Assembly (NCBI GenBank): GCA_002179805.1 | Contig: NAVB01001565.1 | Location: 1 to 64,000, forward strand | Length of the DNA stretch: 64,000 bases | Direction of reading: 5' to 3' | Origin: Acanthamoeba lenticulata | Lineage: Eukaryota; Discosea; Longamoebia; Acanthamoebidae | In this document: in pieces, positions 13,300 to 24,017 of the stretch | How the letters are laid out: every line of letters begins with the position of its first letter | Position numbering within the stretch: the stretch's first letter is position 1 | Notes under the pieces: model-generated | Seen by the model: only the letters and a program-made list of their open reading frames with translations | The model's database searches: none | What the model was told of the DNA's origin: nothing | Position numbers and translations under genes: made by a program

Positions 13300-14866
13300 G
13301 CGGGTGGGTGCTGTCATATTCATATGAAGGTTTAACAATGAGCCAAATGTGTCAATGAATGAAATCCATGTGTTGTGGAAGGGAGAGGATACGTACTCAA
13401 CAGGGAGAAGCATGCACCATTCTGTCTGACCAACACATTACCAGCTACATTCACAGTGGGGTTATAGCAATAGATGCCTGCAAGTTACCATGCACAAGCG
13501 TAAGGTTAGAAAACTGATGGATGTGTGAAAAGGACTGTGAGGTTTTGTACCTTCACTTCCACTATCAAGAACATTCATGACAACATCTCCCATGCCCATC
13601 CATGTACCAGTGGTGAGTCCAACTCCTGTTCAAGTCGTGAGGTCATTTGAGTAAGTCTACTGTAATACTGTGTCTTTTGGTTTGGGTTATGTACCAACAC
13701 TGAAGTTGGAGACGGTCATGTTGATCTGTCCCTGCTGCACCCACACCTTGTTTCCTTTGAGACACCACACTCCTATAACAAAATCGAGTTGGAGTGAGTG
13801 ATGGTCACCAAGGATCATAGCATCATAGGATGCAAACCGTTTGAGCTCTGATCGAGCTTCATGTTGATGTTGCCCTTCTGAAGCCATGAACTGCCGGTCG
13901 AGAGCCCCACACCTGGCAATGAACCTATCATCAGCAGATACAAACTACACAGGAGCACAGCTGGAGTACATACCAGTGCTTCCACGGAGCTGCATATCAA
14001 TGGTGGCACCAGCCTCTTGCGTCCATGAGCCTTGATCGAGCTGAACAATGGCTGTGGTTGTGATAGTGATCAGAGCCAATAAAAGGTTGGTGTACGAAAG
14101 GCAGGGTGCAAACGAACCACTAAAAGTTGCAGGGCCAGTAGACACAGCAGTGAGATCCCCCTTCTGTTTCAAGACTCCCTGCACCGTCACACCGTAACCC
14201 GCATAGCGCACTTGAGAGAGAGCAAGCGAGAAACACATGTAGTGTGAGTGAGTTGGCAGCTTGGGCTTCATGGATGAGCAAAAATAGCAAGCACTATCCA
14301 GTACCGTTGCCACCCAAGATGTTCAGGTTGCCATTCAAGAGAAGCGCTCCAGTCGGTGACACGAAAATGGCTGTGGAACGGTCCAAGGTTTGAGTGCGTT
14401 GTGTATTCATAGGTGAGTGAGCAGCCTCAAATGCCCCAGAGGAAGCTTCCCGTACCGCTGTTTGTGTATCTGCCTGCAGTGAGCAAGATACTAAGGTCGC
14501 CCTCCAGGGTGAGAGTGCCGTTGATAGTCAGCCACTGATCAAATGTGAAACCGAATGGAAGTGAGACCACTGCTCCAACCTCGCCTCTGAGCGTGATGTC
14601 CCCGAGCAAGACCACACTCGTGGTGGCCTCGTTGGCGTAGTTGCCCTTTTGAATGTAGACAAGATCGCCACTTTGCGCGGCTTGCAACGCACTGGTGACC
14701 GACGAGTACTGACACCCGTTCTGGCACACCTGGACTGCATGTGCGTACGCAGTTAACACACTCGCATTGTTGCCGCCCTACCAAGCCTAGGTCGGAGTTT
14801 GGACGTACGTGTGGCGCCATGAGCGAGGAAGATCAAGGATACAAAGCACAAGACACCGGCCAACAT
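13300..14866 (-). CDS. Secreted right-handed beta-helix protein, one coil per exon
   Basis: Start ATG at 14866. The signal peptide is MLAGVLCFVSLIFLAHGA. The next exon (about 14450-14735) opens VQVCQNGCQYSSVTSAL and continues DLVYIQKGNY, the classic beginning of pectin-lyase-like parallel beta-helix domains. Each later exon is only ~70-85 nt and encodes one ~25-residue coil of the same pattern. Examples are GVGLSTGSSWLQKGNINMKL, the coil containing VWVQQGQINMTVSNFSVG, and VGLTTGTWMGMGDVVMNV, plus coils at about 14110-14200 and 13990-14045. The last clear coil is GIYCYNPTVNVAGNVLV near 13430-13485. The 3' end is uncertain: the stop may lie anywhere between about 13400 and 13250. The protein is probably extracellular, and no catalytic residues were recognised. 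It is related to the N-terminal domain of the protein at 24018-29238. Confidence 0.75.
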
Positions 14867-15125
14867 ATCGTGCGTTAGTGTGCAAGGGTGGAACGCTGGA
14901 CGAAGAAGTAGCTTTGGCGACAGCACTCCAAGCTTGGGCTGGCGTGGGAAAAAGCAGAAGAGACTCCCGTCGATAAATCTCCTATTGGCCAATCCCCCAA
15001 ACAAAAAGTCCTGTGGTACAAAAGGCTCCGTTTTTAAAACGGTTTCGGTGACCAAACAACTCTCTGAGCCGCCACGTAGAAAAAGCGGAGGAGGGTCACA
15101 GTGTTACTGGCTGGACGATTCGTCA

Positions 15126-15210
15126 GACGATCGCCCTTGTGGCGCGGATGTTGGCAGAAGACGCCACCACACCACCACGCAGGGCCCTGGTGCTTGCCCG
15201 AAAGTAAATT
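15126..15210 (+). repeat. ~84-bp direct repeat, copy 2 (upstream of AIF1-like gene)
   Basis: Homologous to 12989-13072, same orientation. It lies 172 bp upstream of the AIF1-like start codon and 260 bp upstream of the beta-helix start on the other strand, so it sits in their shared divergent upstream region. It could be a regulatory block, a small RNA gene or a mobile-element remnant. The sequence alone does not decide. Confidence 0.7.
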
Positions 15211-15381
15211 TTTTTACATAAAAGCAAACAACAAGGACCACTTCCTTTGCTCACTCCGTGTGACGTCGGCGGGCGTGTCCTTTTCCTGCAGATTGAGACA
15301 ACGGCAGCCAACCGACGCAGCACAAAAAACAAAATCCTCTCTCTTGGCACGCCAAACAAACACACGCACACAAAGAGCAAG

Positions 15382-15921
15382 ATGCAGACCCGTGACAAGC
15401 CAGTAGAGGATATCAACAAGATTCGAAGCAACCCACAGGGAGGCAAGGCCTTTGGGCAGAAGCTCAAGGTGCAGGAGAGTGACCTTGACCGTATCGGCGC
15501 CGAGTTCCAGCGACACAACTCGCAGGCCGACGATGCGACGCTGGAAAAGTACAAGCAGAAGTTCATGCTCTACGACCGTGACCACGATGGTGAGCTTGAC
15601 TTGGAGGAGGTCAAGTTCATGATGGAGAAGCTGGGACAGCCCAAGACTCACCTCGAGCTCAAGAAGATGATCGCTCAAGTGGACAAGACGGGCTCAGGCA
15701 CAATTGAGTAAGCTTTCTATCCCCTTTCTCCCCCCCCCCTTCTCACCACGCATGACTAATCTTGCGTGCTGTTGATCATCAGGTACAAGGAGTTCTTGGA
15801 AATGATGTTCGGCTCAAGCAACAGCATCTTGCGAACGATCCTCATGTTCGAGGAAATGGCCAAGGAGAAGGAGGCCCCAAAGGGGCTCCCGCCCCGTCGC
15901 TCTCTCGCCGATCTTCCTTGA
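15382..15921 (+). CDS. AIF1/IBA1-like EF-hand protein
   Basis: Two exons, 15382-15707 and 15783-15921, frame exact; 154 aa. It closely follows animal allograft inflammatory factor 1. The N-terminus reads NPQGGKAFGQKLK. An EF-hand with a full calcium loop follows, DRDHDGELDLEEVKFMMEKL. Then TGSGTIE joins across the splice to YKEFLEMMFG, the second and weaker EF-hand. The AIF1 C-terminal segment follows as NSILRTILMFEEMAKE, then PKGLPPRRSLADLP. AIF1/IBA1 binds actin and helps membrane ruffling and phagocytosis in macrophages (family knowledge). A role in amoeboid motility or feeding is inferred. Confidence 0.94.
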
Positions 15922-15954
15922 CATCTTGTACACCAGCACCACAACATCCAGACC

Positions 15955-15960
15955 AATAAA
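15955..15960 (+). terminator. Polyadenylation signal of AIF1-like gene
   Basis: AATAAA lies 34 bp after the stop codon, followed by T-rich sequence (TTTTTTACTTG). This is the expected position for a eukaryotic cleavage/polyadenylation signal. Confidence 0.6.
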
Positions 15961-16203
15961 ACCCGGTGTTTATTCACAATTTTTTACTTGTTTTATGTTT
16001 TGTTTCTGTTTGTTGCTGAAATAAATAAGAAGTTAAAACTCTTGGTTTGGGCAGCCTGTGCTTGCTGGGGCTCGTCTCGCCTCCACCGGTGCTCACTCCA
16101 TCGGCTGCGTGCTGTCGTCCTCCGACTCTGCTGCGTTACGCATCGGACCCCAACCAACGGCGGATCAGCAAACCGCCACCGACGCCAAGCCGTCCGTGAA
16201 ACA

Positions 16204-18123
16204 CTACAGGGATAAGAAGATCGCACCGTCGGGCCCGGCCTCCATGGCGGGGTCGAGATTGATGGCGGGCGGCCCGCGAGGCGGGCTCGTCGTGGCCTGC
16301 GCGATGCTGATATCATTGTCGTCCTGTGTGGCCGCCTCGTCGTCAAAGGCGCCTCCGCTGCCGCTGCCCTCCACGCTCGTTGTGCTGGCGGCCGCGGCAA
16401 CCGCAGCGGCCTCGCAGAGGGAGGCCTCCACCTCGTCGGCCTCCTCGCCGCCACTGCCGCTGTTGCGCGCGGGCGATGTCTGTACGAGCCGCCGCCGCTT
16501 GCCATTCACCAGCGACGAGGCCGCGATGGACGACGAAGATGAAGAAGATGATGAAGACGATGAAGATGATGTGGTGGTCGTGGTGGAGGTTGTGGTTGTT
16601 GTGGTTGTGTGGGCGTCGCCACGGTGCCGCGGCACAACACGGTGGACATCCTCCTCGCGGTAGTTGTCCTCGTCATCATCCGCATCCTCATCGTCCTCCT
16701 CCATACCGTCATCATCGTCCCCATCGTTGTCCACCTCATCATCATCATCGTCGTCGTCATCATCATCGTCGTCACCGCCATCATCATCGTCGAGGTTGCC
16801 GTAGTAGTAGTCGTCGCAGCCCCGCATGCGTGCCATCCGCCGGATGCGGCGGCGCTTCTGCCGTCGTTGTCGCCGCATCATGTACTCGTCCGGCGAGTAG
16901 GGTCGGGCGCCGCCCCGCCTGAGGCCGCCGGCCTTGTTGCTGTTGCTGGCTTGATGCTGGTGGGCTCTGGCGGTCGCGCTCTGGCGCTCCTCCCAGCGGG
17001 CCCAGCGCTCGGCCTCAGCCTGGGCCTCGCGGCGCTCGAGCGTGAGCGCGGCCGCGATGTAGGTCTCGGAGAACAGCAGCGGCCCGTCGGCGCTGAAGCC
17101 CGTCCGCGATGGCTGCCATTGCGAAGGCGGCGGCGCTTGCAGCCGAGCCAAGGCCACGGCCGCGGCGCCAGCGGTGGTGGTCGTCGTGGTGGTTGTGGTC
17201 CGTCGGTCGTCCTCGTCCTGTCGGGCGACGACGTCCTTCCCTTTCCTGTCGTCGACGTCTCGCAGCTCCTGGGTGATGGTGTCGTCCTCATCATCACCGT
17301 CTTCATCGCCAGTGTGGGCCGCCATCACGTCCAATAGCTCGACGCCCAAGGCCTCGACCTCCCGCCCAACGACGTAGCTGATGATGGGCATGGGCGATGG
17401 GTTCTGCATGAGCTGTACGAGCTTCTCCACGTCATCGTCGACGAGTTCCGAGCCGCTGCTTCGGGCCGCAGTCGAGGCGCCGCTGGTAGTCGTTTTGTTT
17501 GCTGAAGTTGAAGAGGATGAAGTGGCAGAAGTGGTTGTCGTAGAGGAAACTGGCGCTACTTCCTTGTCCTTTTTGTCTTCAGCTGCTCCTTCTTCTTCGA
17601 CGTCGGTCGTGCCCTCGTCGTCAGCGGCCTGCGCCTTTGCAGCATCGTTCGCATCTTGCGTCTCTTTCAGGGATTGGAGCCACAGTTGGCGCAGCACGTC
17701 CTGCTCCTCACGTGCGGCATTTTGAAGCGCCACAGTCAGGGGGCTGACGAACAATCGATCACGTTTGTAGGTCTTGTGCTCTAGCCCAAACACGTCGTCG
17801 TCGGCAGCTCCCAGCGATCGCCACATCAAAGCAGCTCTTGCTGGTGGGCCCTTTTCTTGTCGAGAAGAGTCTGTGGCGCCGCTGCGCTCGGTGGCCTGCC
17901 GCTTTCGCTTGGTGTGCTCGAGCGAGTTTAATTGATTTGGGCGCGAGGATTCTGGGTTCGTGTCCCGCTCTTTTCTCTTCAAAGTTGGGCGAGTGGGTGC
18001 AGTGGAGCTTTGCACCTCCATATGATCTGAATCGTTGTCGGCTGCAGCGCAGATGGGAATTGAAGAAGAAGAAGACGAAGAGAATGGCGAATTCACTGAG
18101 AGGGATGAGGAAGATGGATCCAT
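16204..18123 (-). CDS. Acidic, Ser/Thr- and Asp-repeat-rich protein of unknown function
   Basis: Single-exon reading frame from ATG 18123 to stop 16204, 639 aa. The N-terminus is Ser-rich with basic clusters (LKRKERDTNP, HTKRKRQAT) that could be nuclear-localisation signals. A more ordered stretch reads HKTYKRDRLFVSPLTVALQN, then EEQDVLRQLWLQSLKE. The central part has YVVGREVEALGVELLDVMAA and a very basic segment (RRQRRQKRRRIRRMARMR). This is followed directly by long Asp/Glu runs, then poly-Thr and poly-Ser runs. No catalytic or binding domain is recognised. The triplet runs (GAT, CAT, TCG) at DNA level suggest repeat expansion. A nuclear, chromatin-associated role is possible but only inferred from charge pattern. 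An intron interrupting the low-complexity part cannot be excluded. Confidence 0.68.
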   Translation of the reverse strand: MDPSSSSLSVNSPFSSSSSSSIPICAAADNDSDHMEVQSSTAPTRPTLKRKERDTNPESSRPNQLNSLEHTKRKRQATERSGATDSSRQEKGPPARAALMWRSLGAADDDVFGLEHKTYKRDRLFVSPLTVALQNAAREEQDVLRQLWLQSLKETQDANDAAKAQAADDEGTTDVEEEGAAEDKKDKEVAPVSSTTTTSATSSSSTSANKTTTSGASTAARSSGSELVDDDVEKLVQLMQNPSPMPIISYVVGREVEALGVELLDVMAAHTGDEDGDDEDDTITQELRDVDDRKGKDVVARQDEDDRRTTTTTTTTTAGAAAVALARLQAPPPSQWQPSRTGFSADGPLLFSETYIAAALTLERREAQAEAERWARWEERQSATARAHQHQASNSNKAGGLRRGGARPYSPDEYMMRRQRRQKRRRIRRMARMRGCDDYYYGNLDDDDGGDDDDDDDDDDDDEVDNDGDDDDGMEEDDEDADDDEDNYREEDVHRVVPRHRGDAHTTTTTTTSTTTTTSSSSSSSSSSSSSSIAASSLVNGKRRRLVQTSPARNSGSGGEEADEVEASLCEAAAVAAAASTTSVEGSGSGGAFDDEAATQDDNDISIAQATTSPPRGPPAINLDPAMEAGPDGAIFLSL

Positions 18124-18268
18124 TACGGCGTGCTGCTCGCCCCCCACAAACGTGGGTGGCTCAGACGGGGGCGATTAATCAACACAGAAGAGCCAGTTGA
18201 GATTCACTTTCCCTCGCATTTTTTGTCGACACGCTTGCTATGAAGAATTATTTCGACTTTTTTTTGCT

Positions 18269-21171
18269 TCACCGATCAAACGGCCAGGGGTGGAGAACGT
18301 AGCCCTCAACTACCTTGGCCGACGCGGCGACGGAGGGAGGTGGCATTTGGTCTTCAGGAATGTTCACAATTCCGTCTATGATGCCCTTGAGGTGCTCCTC
18401 CAGTCCCGGGTCGAGGGCGCAAACCGAAGGCAGGGTGACTTGGGCATCCCACATGGCCACCTTGGCCACCATCACCAGCAGGTTCGCCACTTCTTCGCCA
18501 AACTGTTTCTTCTCCATCTTTGCGTCGGACGGAGCCACTGACGGCATCTCTGAGCTGGAGGTAAAACGAAGACCCAAGAGGCACCCTACCTGGCCGAGGG
18601 TGGAGTTGGCCATGACCGTGCGTGAGTCCCCCGGTTCGTCGAGGCGCTGCCAGACAAAGAGCTCATTCTCTTTGCCGTCGACGTCCAGCTTGCCACCCAA
18701 AAGCAGCTGTTTCTGGCGTGCGGGGAGGAAGGCCCGCACGGCGAGCCGCTCGTGCCACGCGTTGGGCCCGTGGTAGTCAGACACCTTCCGGTCGTATGAG
18801 AACACAAGCACGCCGCCACCTTCGCTCTTCTCACCAGCTTCAACCGGCGGTGACGATGAAGATGAAGAGGATGAAGTCTCCTGCTGCTCATTCATCATCA
18901 TCTTCCTCCTCTTTTCGCTGCGAGGGAAGGGTTGGTCATCCCCATTGTCGTCAGAGCTGGACGTGGTGCTGGTGGTGGTAATGTTGGTTGCCGTCTCAGG
19001 AAGTTGAACCAGCCAGCGAACACTCGAGCTGACGAAGCAGTGCTGCGGGTCACCTATCAGCTCAGTGCTGATCGAGCGCCCTTCGAGGAAGCGCAAAGCA
19101 TCGAAGAACGTCTGCGCCGCGACACAAGTGAGCCATGAATGAGTCCAGCAGAGAAAGAAACATGACGCACTTGGGTCGGTTCCGCGACTTGGCGCCCGCT
19201 GCGACAAGGGTCTGGATTGGTGTCGGCCCTGATCTTGCGCAGTCTCTCGAGCGCCGGTCCCACCAGTGCAATGCGGCGCTGGCCGAAGAATTGGCCAACA
19301 ACACGCCGCACATGGCTCAACCCGCGCAGCTGTTGACCGCGATCCAGTGGAGCCTGTAGCACCAGAGAGAGAGAGAGAGAGAGAGGGAGGAGCACGTTTT
19401 TTTAGAAAAGGCATCAAGTGGCATTGACCAGTTCAGCAACAGTCAATGAAAGGACATACCAAGAGTGGGTCGATGTGGTTCGTAAAGAAGTCGTGGACTT
19501 CATCAAGCAACACCCTCTGCGCAACACACCAGCCATCATTCTACCATCGTCCTGCCTGGCAACTGACATGCTACGGCGTACCCGCTGGAGATAGCGCTCC
19601 GTTTGACGCAGCCTCGAGACCAGGTCGGACGGCCTGCTTTCGTCGAGGGCGCGCTCCCAGGTGTCAGGAGGCCTGATGGAGGGCCACGTGCAGCCGAGAC
19701 CCGCCAACAACACCGCTTCCACACTGGCGCGATCCCAAGCAGGCTCGGCCCCAAAGGCGTCGCTCGCTGGGCACTGGGCCGATGCATCCATCGTGAAGCC
19801 AAGGGCGCGCCAAAGCTCGCAGAGAAGATGGTCATCAGAGCTCTGGGGCTGGTAGATCATCCCGGTCGACTTCCACGTCAGCAGCGGCGCATTCCACCCA
19901 TTCTTGCTGCTGGCGGTTCCGGTCAGTTCCTCTTCCTCGTACGTCTCGCCCAGCATCTTGGCCCAGGCGAACGAGTTGGTGTGCAGGTCGAGAAACACCT
20001 CCAAGTGGTCGTCATGTCGATTCCATACGGCCCCCGCCGTGCAGAAAATCCTCAGCAGCTCTGCTCGCTCCAATATGTCACACGTGTGAGCGCGACTCGT
20101 CGTTGGGCGACACACACACGCGGTTGACCGGACCTTGGGGCTGGCCAGGCAGAGAGAGCACCAGGCAGGACTCGAGGCCCATGCCAGCCTCCGTGCCCAG
20201 GAAGTCGCAGCCATGGGTCATGTACTCCACGCGCAGTCGCGCGCGTCCGTCCTCCTCGGCGCCCCAGTTGAGCGTTTTGGCGAGACTCGCGCGCTTCTCG
20301 CTCGACTTGCCGAGCACCTGGTCGAGCACTGCGTCCAGCCTGAGCATGACCACATCAGCGACTTGATTGTGTGCATGCGTGCGTTGTGGGGGTGCGTGGC
20401 AGGGCGAGTGTGCACCGAAGCTGGTGCAAGCGGGCATTGGCGCAGCTGACGGCAGCACGTTCGAGCTCTTGGATCAAGTGCTGATGCTCGGCCTCCTCGG
20501 GCGACGAGGCCACCAGCAGCGTGGGCCACTCGACACGCGATGATAGCCATTGGTCAACGTTGGTGAGCAGCTCGAACGGTGGAAAGAGGCGCGGTGGCGC
20601 GATGGTCTCGACTGCCCATTTGACACTGCGGCAAGTGAGCCGCAAGGCCAGCAGCGGGGCCGGTGCCCAGCCGCTCGGTTTGGCGCTTCCTGTGAGCTCT
20701 TCAAACCTGCTCCACGGCGTGTGTATGCTTGTGAGTTGCAGGCAAAAACAAAAAGACAAGAAGCAGAGGAAAGACGAACGAGATGAGGGCCTGAGGCACG
20801 GGTCGCGCTGCCAGCTCTCTGTGGTATTCGTCCCACTCCTCAGGCGTGGGCTCTTCGCTCTGCTCAACAAGTTGATACAGAAACCGAAAGCGTTTCATTA
20901 CCGCAAGGTGGAGCGTGCGCATGCGCCAGAGCTCTGGCATGCTGTCATCTTTTGTGGCACACATCACCATCAATTTATGGGCCATGCTCATGATCGCTAC
21001 CATATCAGTGCAGGACGTACCATTGTGGTAAGTTGAGGGGGTCCCGTCATGAAGAAAGTCAAGGACGGCACGGAAAGCGAGGTCGGGCAGTGCGTTCAGA
21101 AAGTTGATTGGCGGAGAGAGCTCTTCTGGTTGGCCCCCTTCAGGCGTTTGTGTGGGCTCCTTCCTCTTCAT
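18269..21171 (-). CDS. Large F-box-like protein, otherwise unknown
   Basis: Multi-exon gene with start ATG 21171 and stop 18269-18271. The N-terminus contains an F-box-like stretch: INFLNALPDLAFRAVLDFL, then MSMAHKLMVMCA with DSMPELWRMRTL. The next exons are open and protein-like but match no domain I know. They read APAPLLALRLTCRSVKWAVE, LRVEYMTHGCDFLGTEAGMG, WNRHDDHLEVFLDLHTNSFA, LLCELWRALGFTMDASAQCP and RVVGQFFGQRRIALVGPALE. The last exon (about 18269-18560 and 18600-19110) carries a Ser/Asp-rich insert and ends EGYVLHPWPFDR. Some internal splices are uncertain. F-box proteins bind Skp1 in SCF ubiquitin ligases, so the rest of the chain may be the substrate-binding part. A (GA)n tract lies in one intron. 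Confidence 0.62.
19364..19386. repeat. (AG)n microsatellite in an intron
   Basis: An uninterrupted AG/GA dinucleotide run of about 11-12 units, lying in an intron of the minus-strand F-box-like gene (pyrimidine-rich CT run on the transcript strand). Confidence 0.85.
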
Positions 21172-21345
21172 CCACGAACGCTAGTGGTTGCGCGTAAAAA
21201 GAGTTAGGAGAATAAATTGTTCTGTTGTTGCGTCGACAGAAAAATCTTGATTGGCCAGGCATTTCCACGTGGCGAAATTCTAGTGAGGAAGGACCACCCG
21301 AGAGCTTTCACTCTCGTGGCGCAGAGGAGAACGTAAGGCGCAACG
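21172..21345. promoter_or_regulatory. Short divergent promoter region
   Basis: Only 174 bp separate the start codons of the F-box-like gene (-) and the RhoGAP gene (+). Both promoters must lie here or overlap their neighbour's leader. It contains AATAAATTG near 21213 but no clearly placed TATA box. Confidence 0.4.
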
Positions 21346-23532
21346 ATGCAAAGAGAAGGCGGGGCAAGAGTGTGGGAGGAGCTGGCCAGCATGCTCGAAG
21401 ATATGGAGCTCTTGCAGCTGGCCAAGAAGGAGAAGAGAAGGAGCGCTCAAGGTCACAAGGAAACGAGGGACGATCGCCCCCAAGAAGAACCTCCTGCGCC
21501 ATTGTGCAACAACGACCAGCAACTGCTGGGCCACTCGACCCCACCAGCTCCAGCAGGCGAGGGAAAGGAGAGTTGCACTGCTCTTGCTGCTGCTGGCGAT
21601 GGTGAACCCAAACAACAAAACCTGCGCAGGTGCCCACTCACCGCAAGCAGCGACGTGTGCGCATCAACGTTGTTCCCACTCACTCCAACTTGTTTGAAAT
21701 GGGGCCAGGAAGCGACAGGCCACTTTCTTCAAGGTGCCGCCCCTGGTTGCCGCGACCGAGCAGGCCGTCGCTGGCGCAGGGTGCCTTGGCGTGGCCCGCC
21801 CGGCCACCATCGCAGTGGACTGCGAGCTCAACCCCAGCAGCACAGGGCCAGGCACAGCGACCAGCGCCACCACAAGCAGCACGCCCTACCCAAGTCGCGG
21901 CGGGGTACGTCGTGTAGGCCCCGACCTTGGGCATTACATCGCGCGATTGTTGTGGGTGATTGATCACACCGGTGTTACCAGGCGAGTGCTTGGCGTGCGT
22001 TCAAATCGTCCGGCCCTATGGCGCACAACGAAATGGAGCAACTTTTGTTGGCCCAGTGTTGCCAACAAGACGATCGCCGTGAAGATGAAGGCGGAGATGA
22101 AGGTGTAGAAGAAGTAAAGGATGAAAGTGCAGAGGAAGAAGAGGAGGAAGAGCATGCGGTAAGCCAGTTCCCTCCGTGGCCGACGACATCGAGCAGCTCC
22201 TCCACTACAACCGCCACCACGCCCGAGAAAAAGAGGTCGAGACGAGAAAAGAAAGAGGAAAAGCAGATAAAGCGGAAAGTGAGGAAGGACAGCAAGAACC
22301 TCGAGCGCGAGGAACGGCGCCGACAAAAGGAGGAAGACAAGCGCCGCAAGCGGGACCTCCTGGCCTTTGCCAAAGCAGTCAAGAAGGCCAACAACAGTAC
22401 TGCTACAACCAAGCCTCGGACGGACGATGTCGCGGCCAGAGGCTCCCTCTCGGCCGACGACGTGTCGGCAGCCATCAGCCAGTCGAGCCCGGTCATCCTG
22501 CGACGATCGCGCTCGACGTCGTCTTCCTCGCCGTCAATGTCGCCTCTGCTCGAACAGCGCGGAGCGTCCCGGCCCTGCTCGCCGCGCCGCAGAGCGGCCG
22601 CGGAGCCGGAGCCGGCCCAGGCTCAAACCCAAGCCCAAGACCCGCTGCTCGTGGCGGCGCGCTTCGGCATCGCCTTCCTCGTCGACGCCTTTGCACGCTT
22701 TCGCGGTGCGTCCTCTGGCCTGGCTCCTGTGATCGCACGGGAGAGACTGACGTCGTCCCCCCTCTTGCAGGCTTCGAGGTCAAGGGCGTGTTTCGGGTGC
22801 CGGGCGACGTGGACAAGGTGAACGAGACCAAGGCGCGGATCGCGCAGGGCGAGTTCGAGCTGACCACGACCGATCCCTACGTGGTGGCCTCGGCCCTCGT
22901 GGCCTGGCTCGCCGAGCTGCCGGAGCCGCTTATCCCCTTTTCCCACTAGTGCGCCATCATCACCCTCGTCATTGTCATTGTCATCATCGCCTTGTAGATC
23001 AGTTCACGCAGCTGACGACAGACTGCTTGCGCTGGGCAGTGATGAGTGCATTGCGCTCGCGACGCGGCGTGGGCTGAGCAACCGGAGCGAGCCCGAGTGG
23101 GCCGAGAGCCTGCCCGAGTTCGAGCTGATCACGCGACTGCCCAAGGTGAACCAGGGCGTCATCTTCGACCTCCTGGACTTTGTCCGCGAACTCGCCCAGC
23201 CACACGTCGTCGAGAAGACCGCGATGCCCGTACGCCCTCGTCTTCCCCCTTTTCAACTTGACATTGGCCTCTTGTCCGCTGTCGACTCACATTCCCGCCC
23301 CCAACAACACAGCTGAGCAGTTTGGCGATGGCTTTCCAGCCCATTTTCTTGCGGAGCCGCGACCCATCGGCCATCTTCCTCAACAGGTGCGTGCATTAGC
23401 TGGGCCGGGAGGCTTTGCTGGAGGGTGAATGAGGTGCCGATGGCTGACTGGCCGCCCTTGAACAGTGCGTACGAGGCTTCGTTCGTGAAGCACCTCTTCT
23501 TGGCCTGCCTGACGCTGTCAAGACTGCAGTGA
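21346..23532 (+). CDS. RhoGAP domain protein
   Basis: Rho-family GTPase-activating protein. The first ATG is at 21346 (EELASMLEDMELLQLAKKEK). A second in-frame-looking start, MAHNEMEQLLLAQCC at 22018, opens a long exon, so the true 5' structure is uncertain between 21630 and 22018. The long exon encodes an acidic run, a very basic coiled segment (KEEKQIKRKVRKDSKNLERE) and Ser-rich linkers. The RhoGAP domain spans about 22640-23520. It reads DPLLVAARFGIAFLVDAFAR, then FEVKGVFRVPGDVDKV with the arginine finger in FRV, then VVASALVAWLAELPEPLIPF. It continues as ELITRLPKVNQGVIFDLLDF, then SLAMAFQPIFLRSRDPSAIF. The last exon ends LFLACLTLSRLQ. Which Rho protein it acts on cannot be told. Confidence 0.82.
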
Positions 23533-24017
23533 CAAAGAGTGAGTAATTGAAGAAGAATTGTAGAGGATCCATGCACTTGGCACGGCCAGTCGCAATGTCC
23601 TATCTCGCCGTGAGAGCTGGGTGCGCCACGGCAGGCGCCGTGAGAAACTGCCACAGAGAGCAGTCAGGTAGACAGGGACAGCGGGGCGCTGCAGGCAAAC
23701 CTGCTCGCCCACCATCAGCAACGCCTGCGGTAGGGAGGGCGGGAATGCCTGTGTGACGCGTGAGAGAAGAAAAACGCCTAACCGCTCCTTGCCCCTAACG
23801 TCACCTCTCCTTTCGTCCTGTTTGTCGACACGGCTGAGTGGCGTTACGAGCGCCAGTGGCAAAGAGCTGCTAGGGGCAGACGACGAAAAACGGGTGTTGA
23901 GTTCATAGAAGGTAGGTTGCATGAAAAGGATATGCTTGCCATTTGGGCACTACGCCTTCTTTGGATCATCACATACAACTCGCCAGCAAGAGGTCTTGCA
24001 AGGACGGGGAGAGTGTT
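23533..24017. other. Intergenic region, no gene seen
   Basis: This 485-bp gap holds the 3' flank of the RhoGAP gene and the upstream region of the large beta-helix membrane protein. Scattered short open stretches on both strands have no protein-like character. Confidence 0.35.

Noticed and set aside
12989..15210. The two ~84-bp repeats as terminal repeats of a retroelement
   Set aside because: They are too diverged and short for LTRs. No reverse transcriptase lies between them, and no target duplication was seen.
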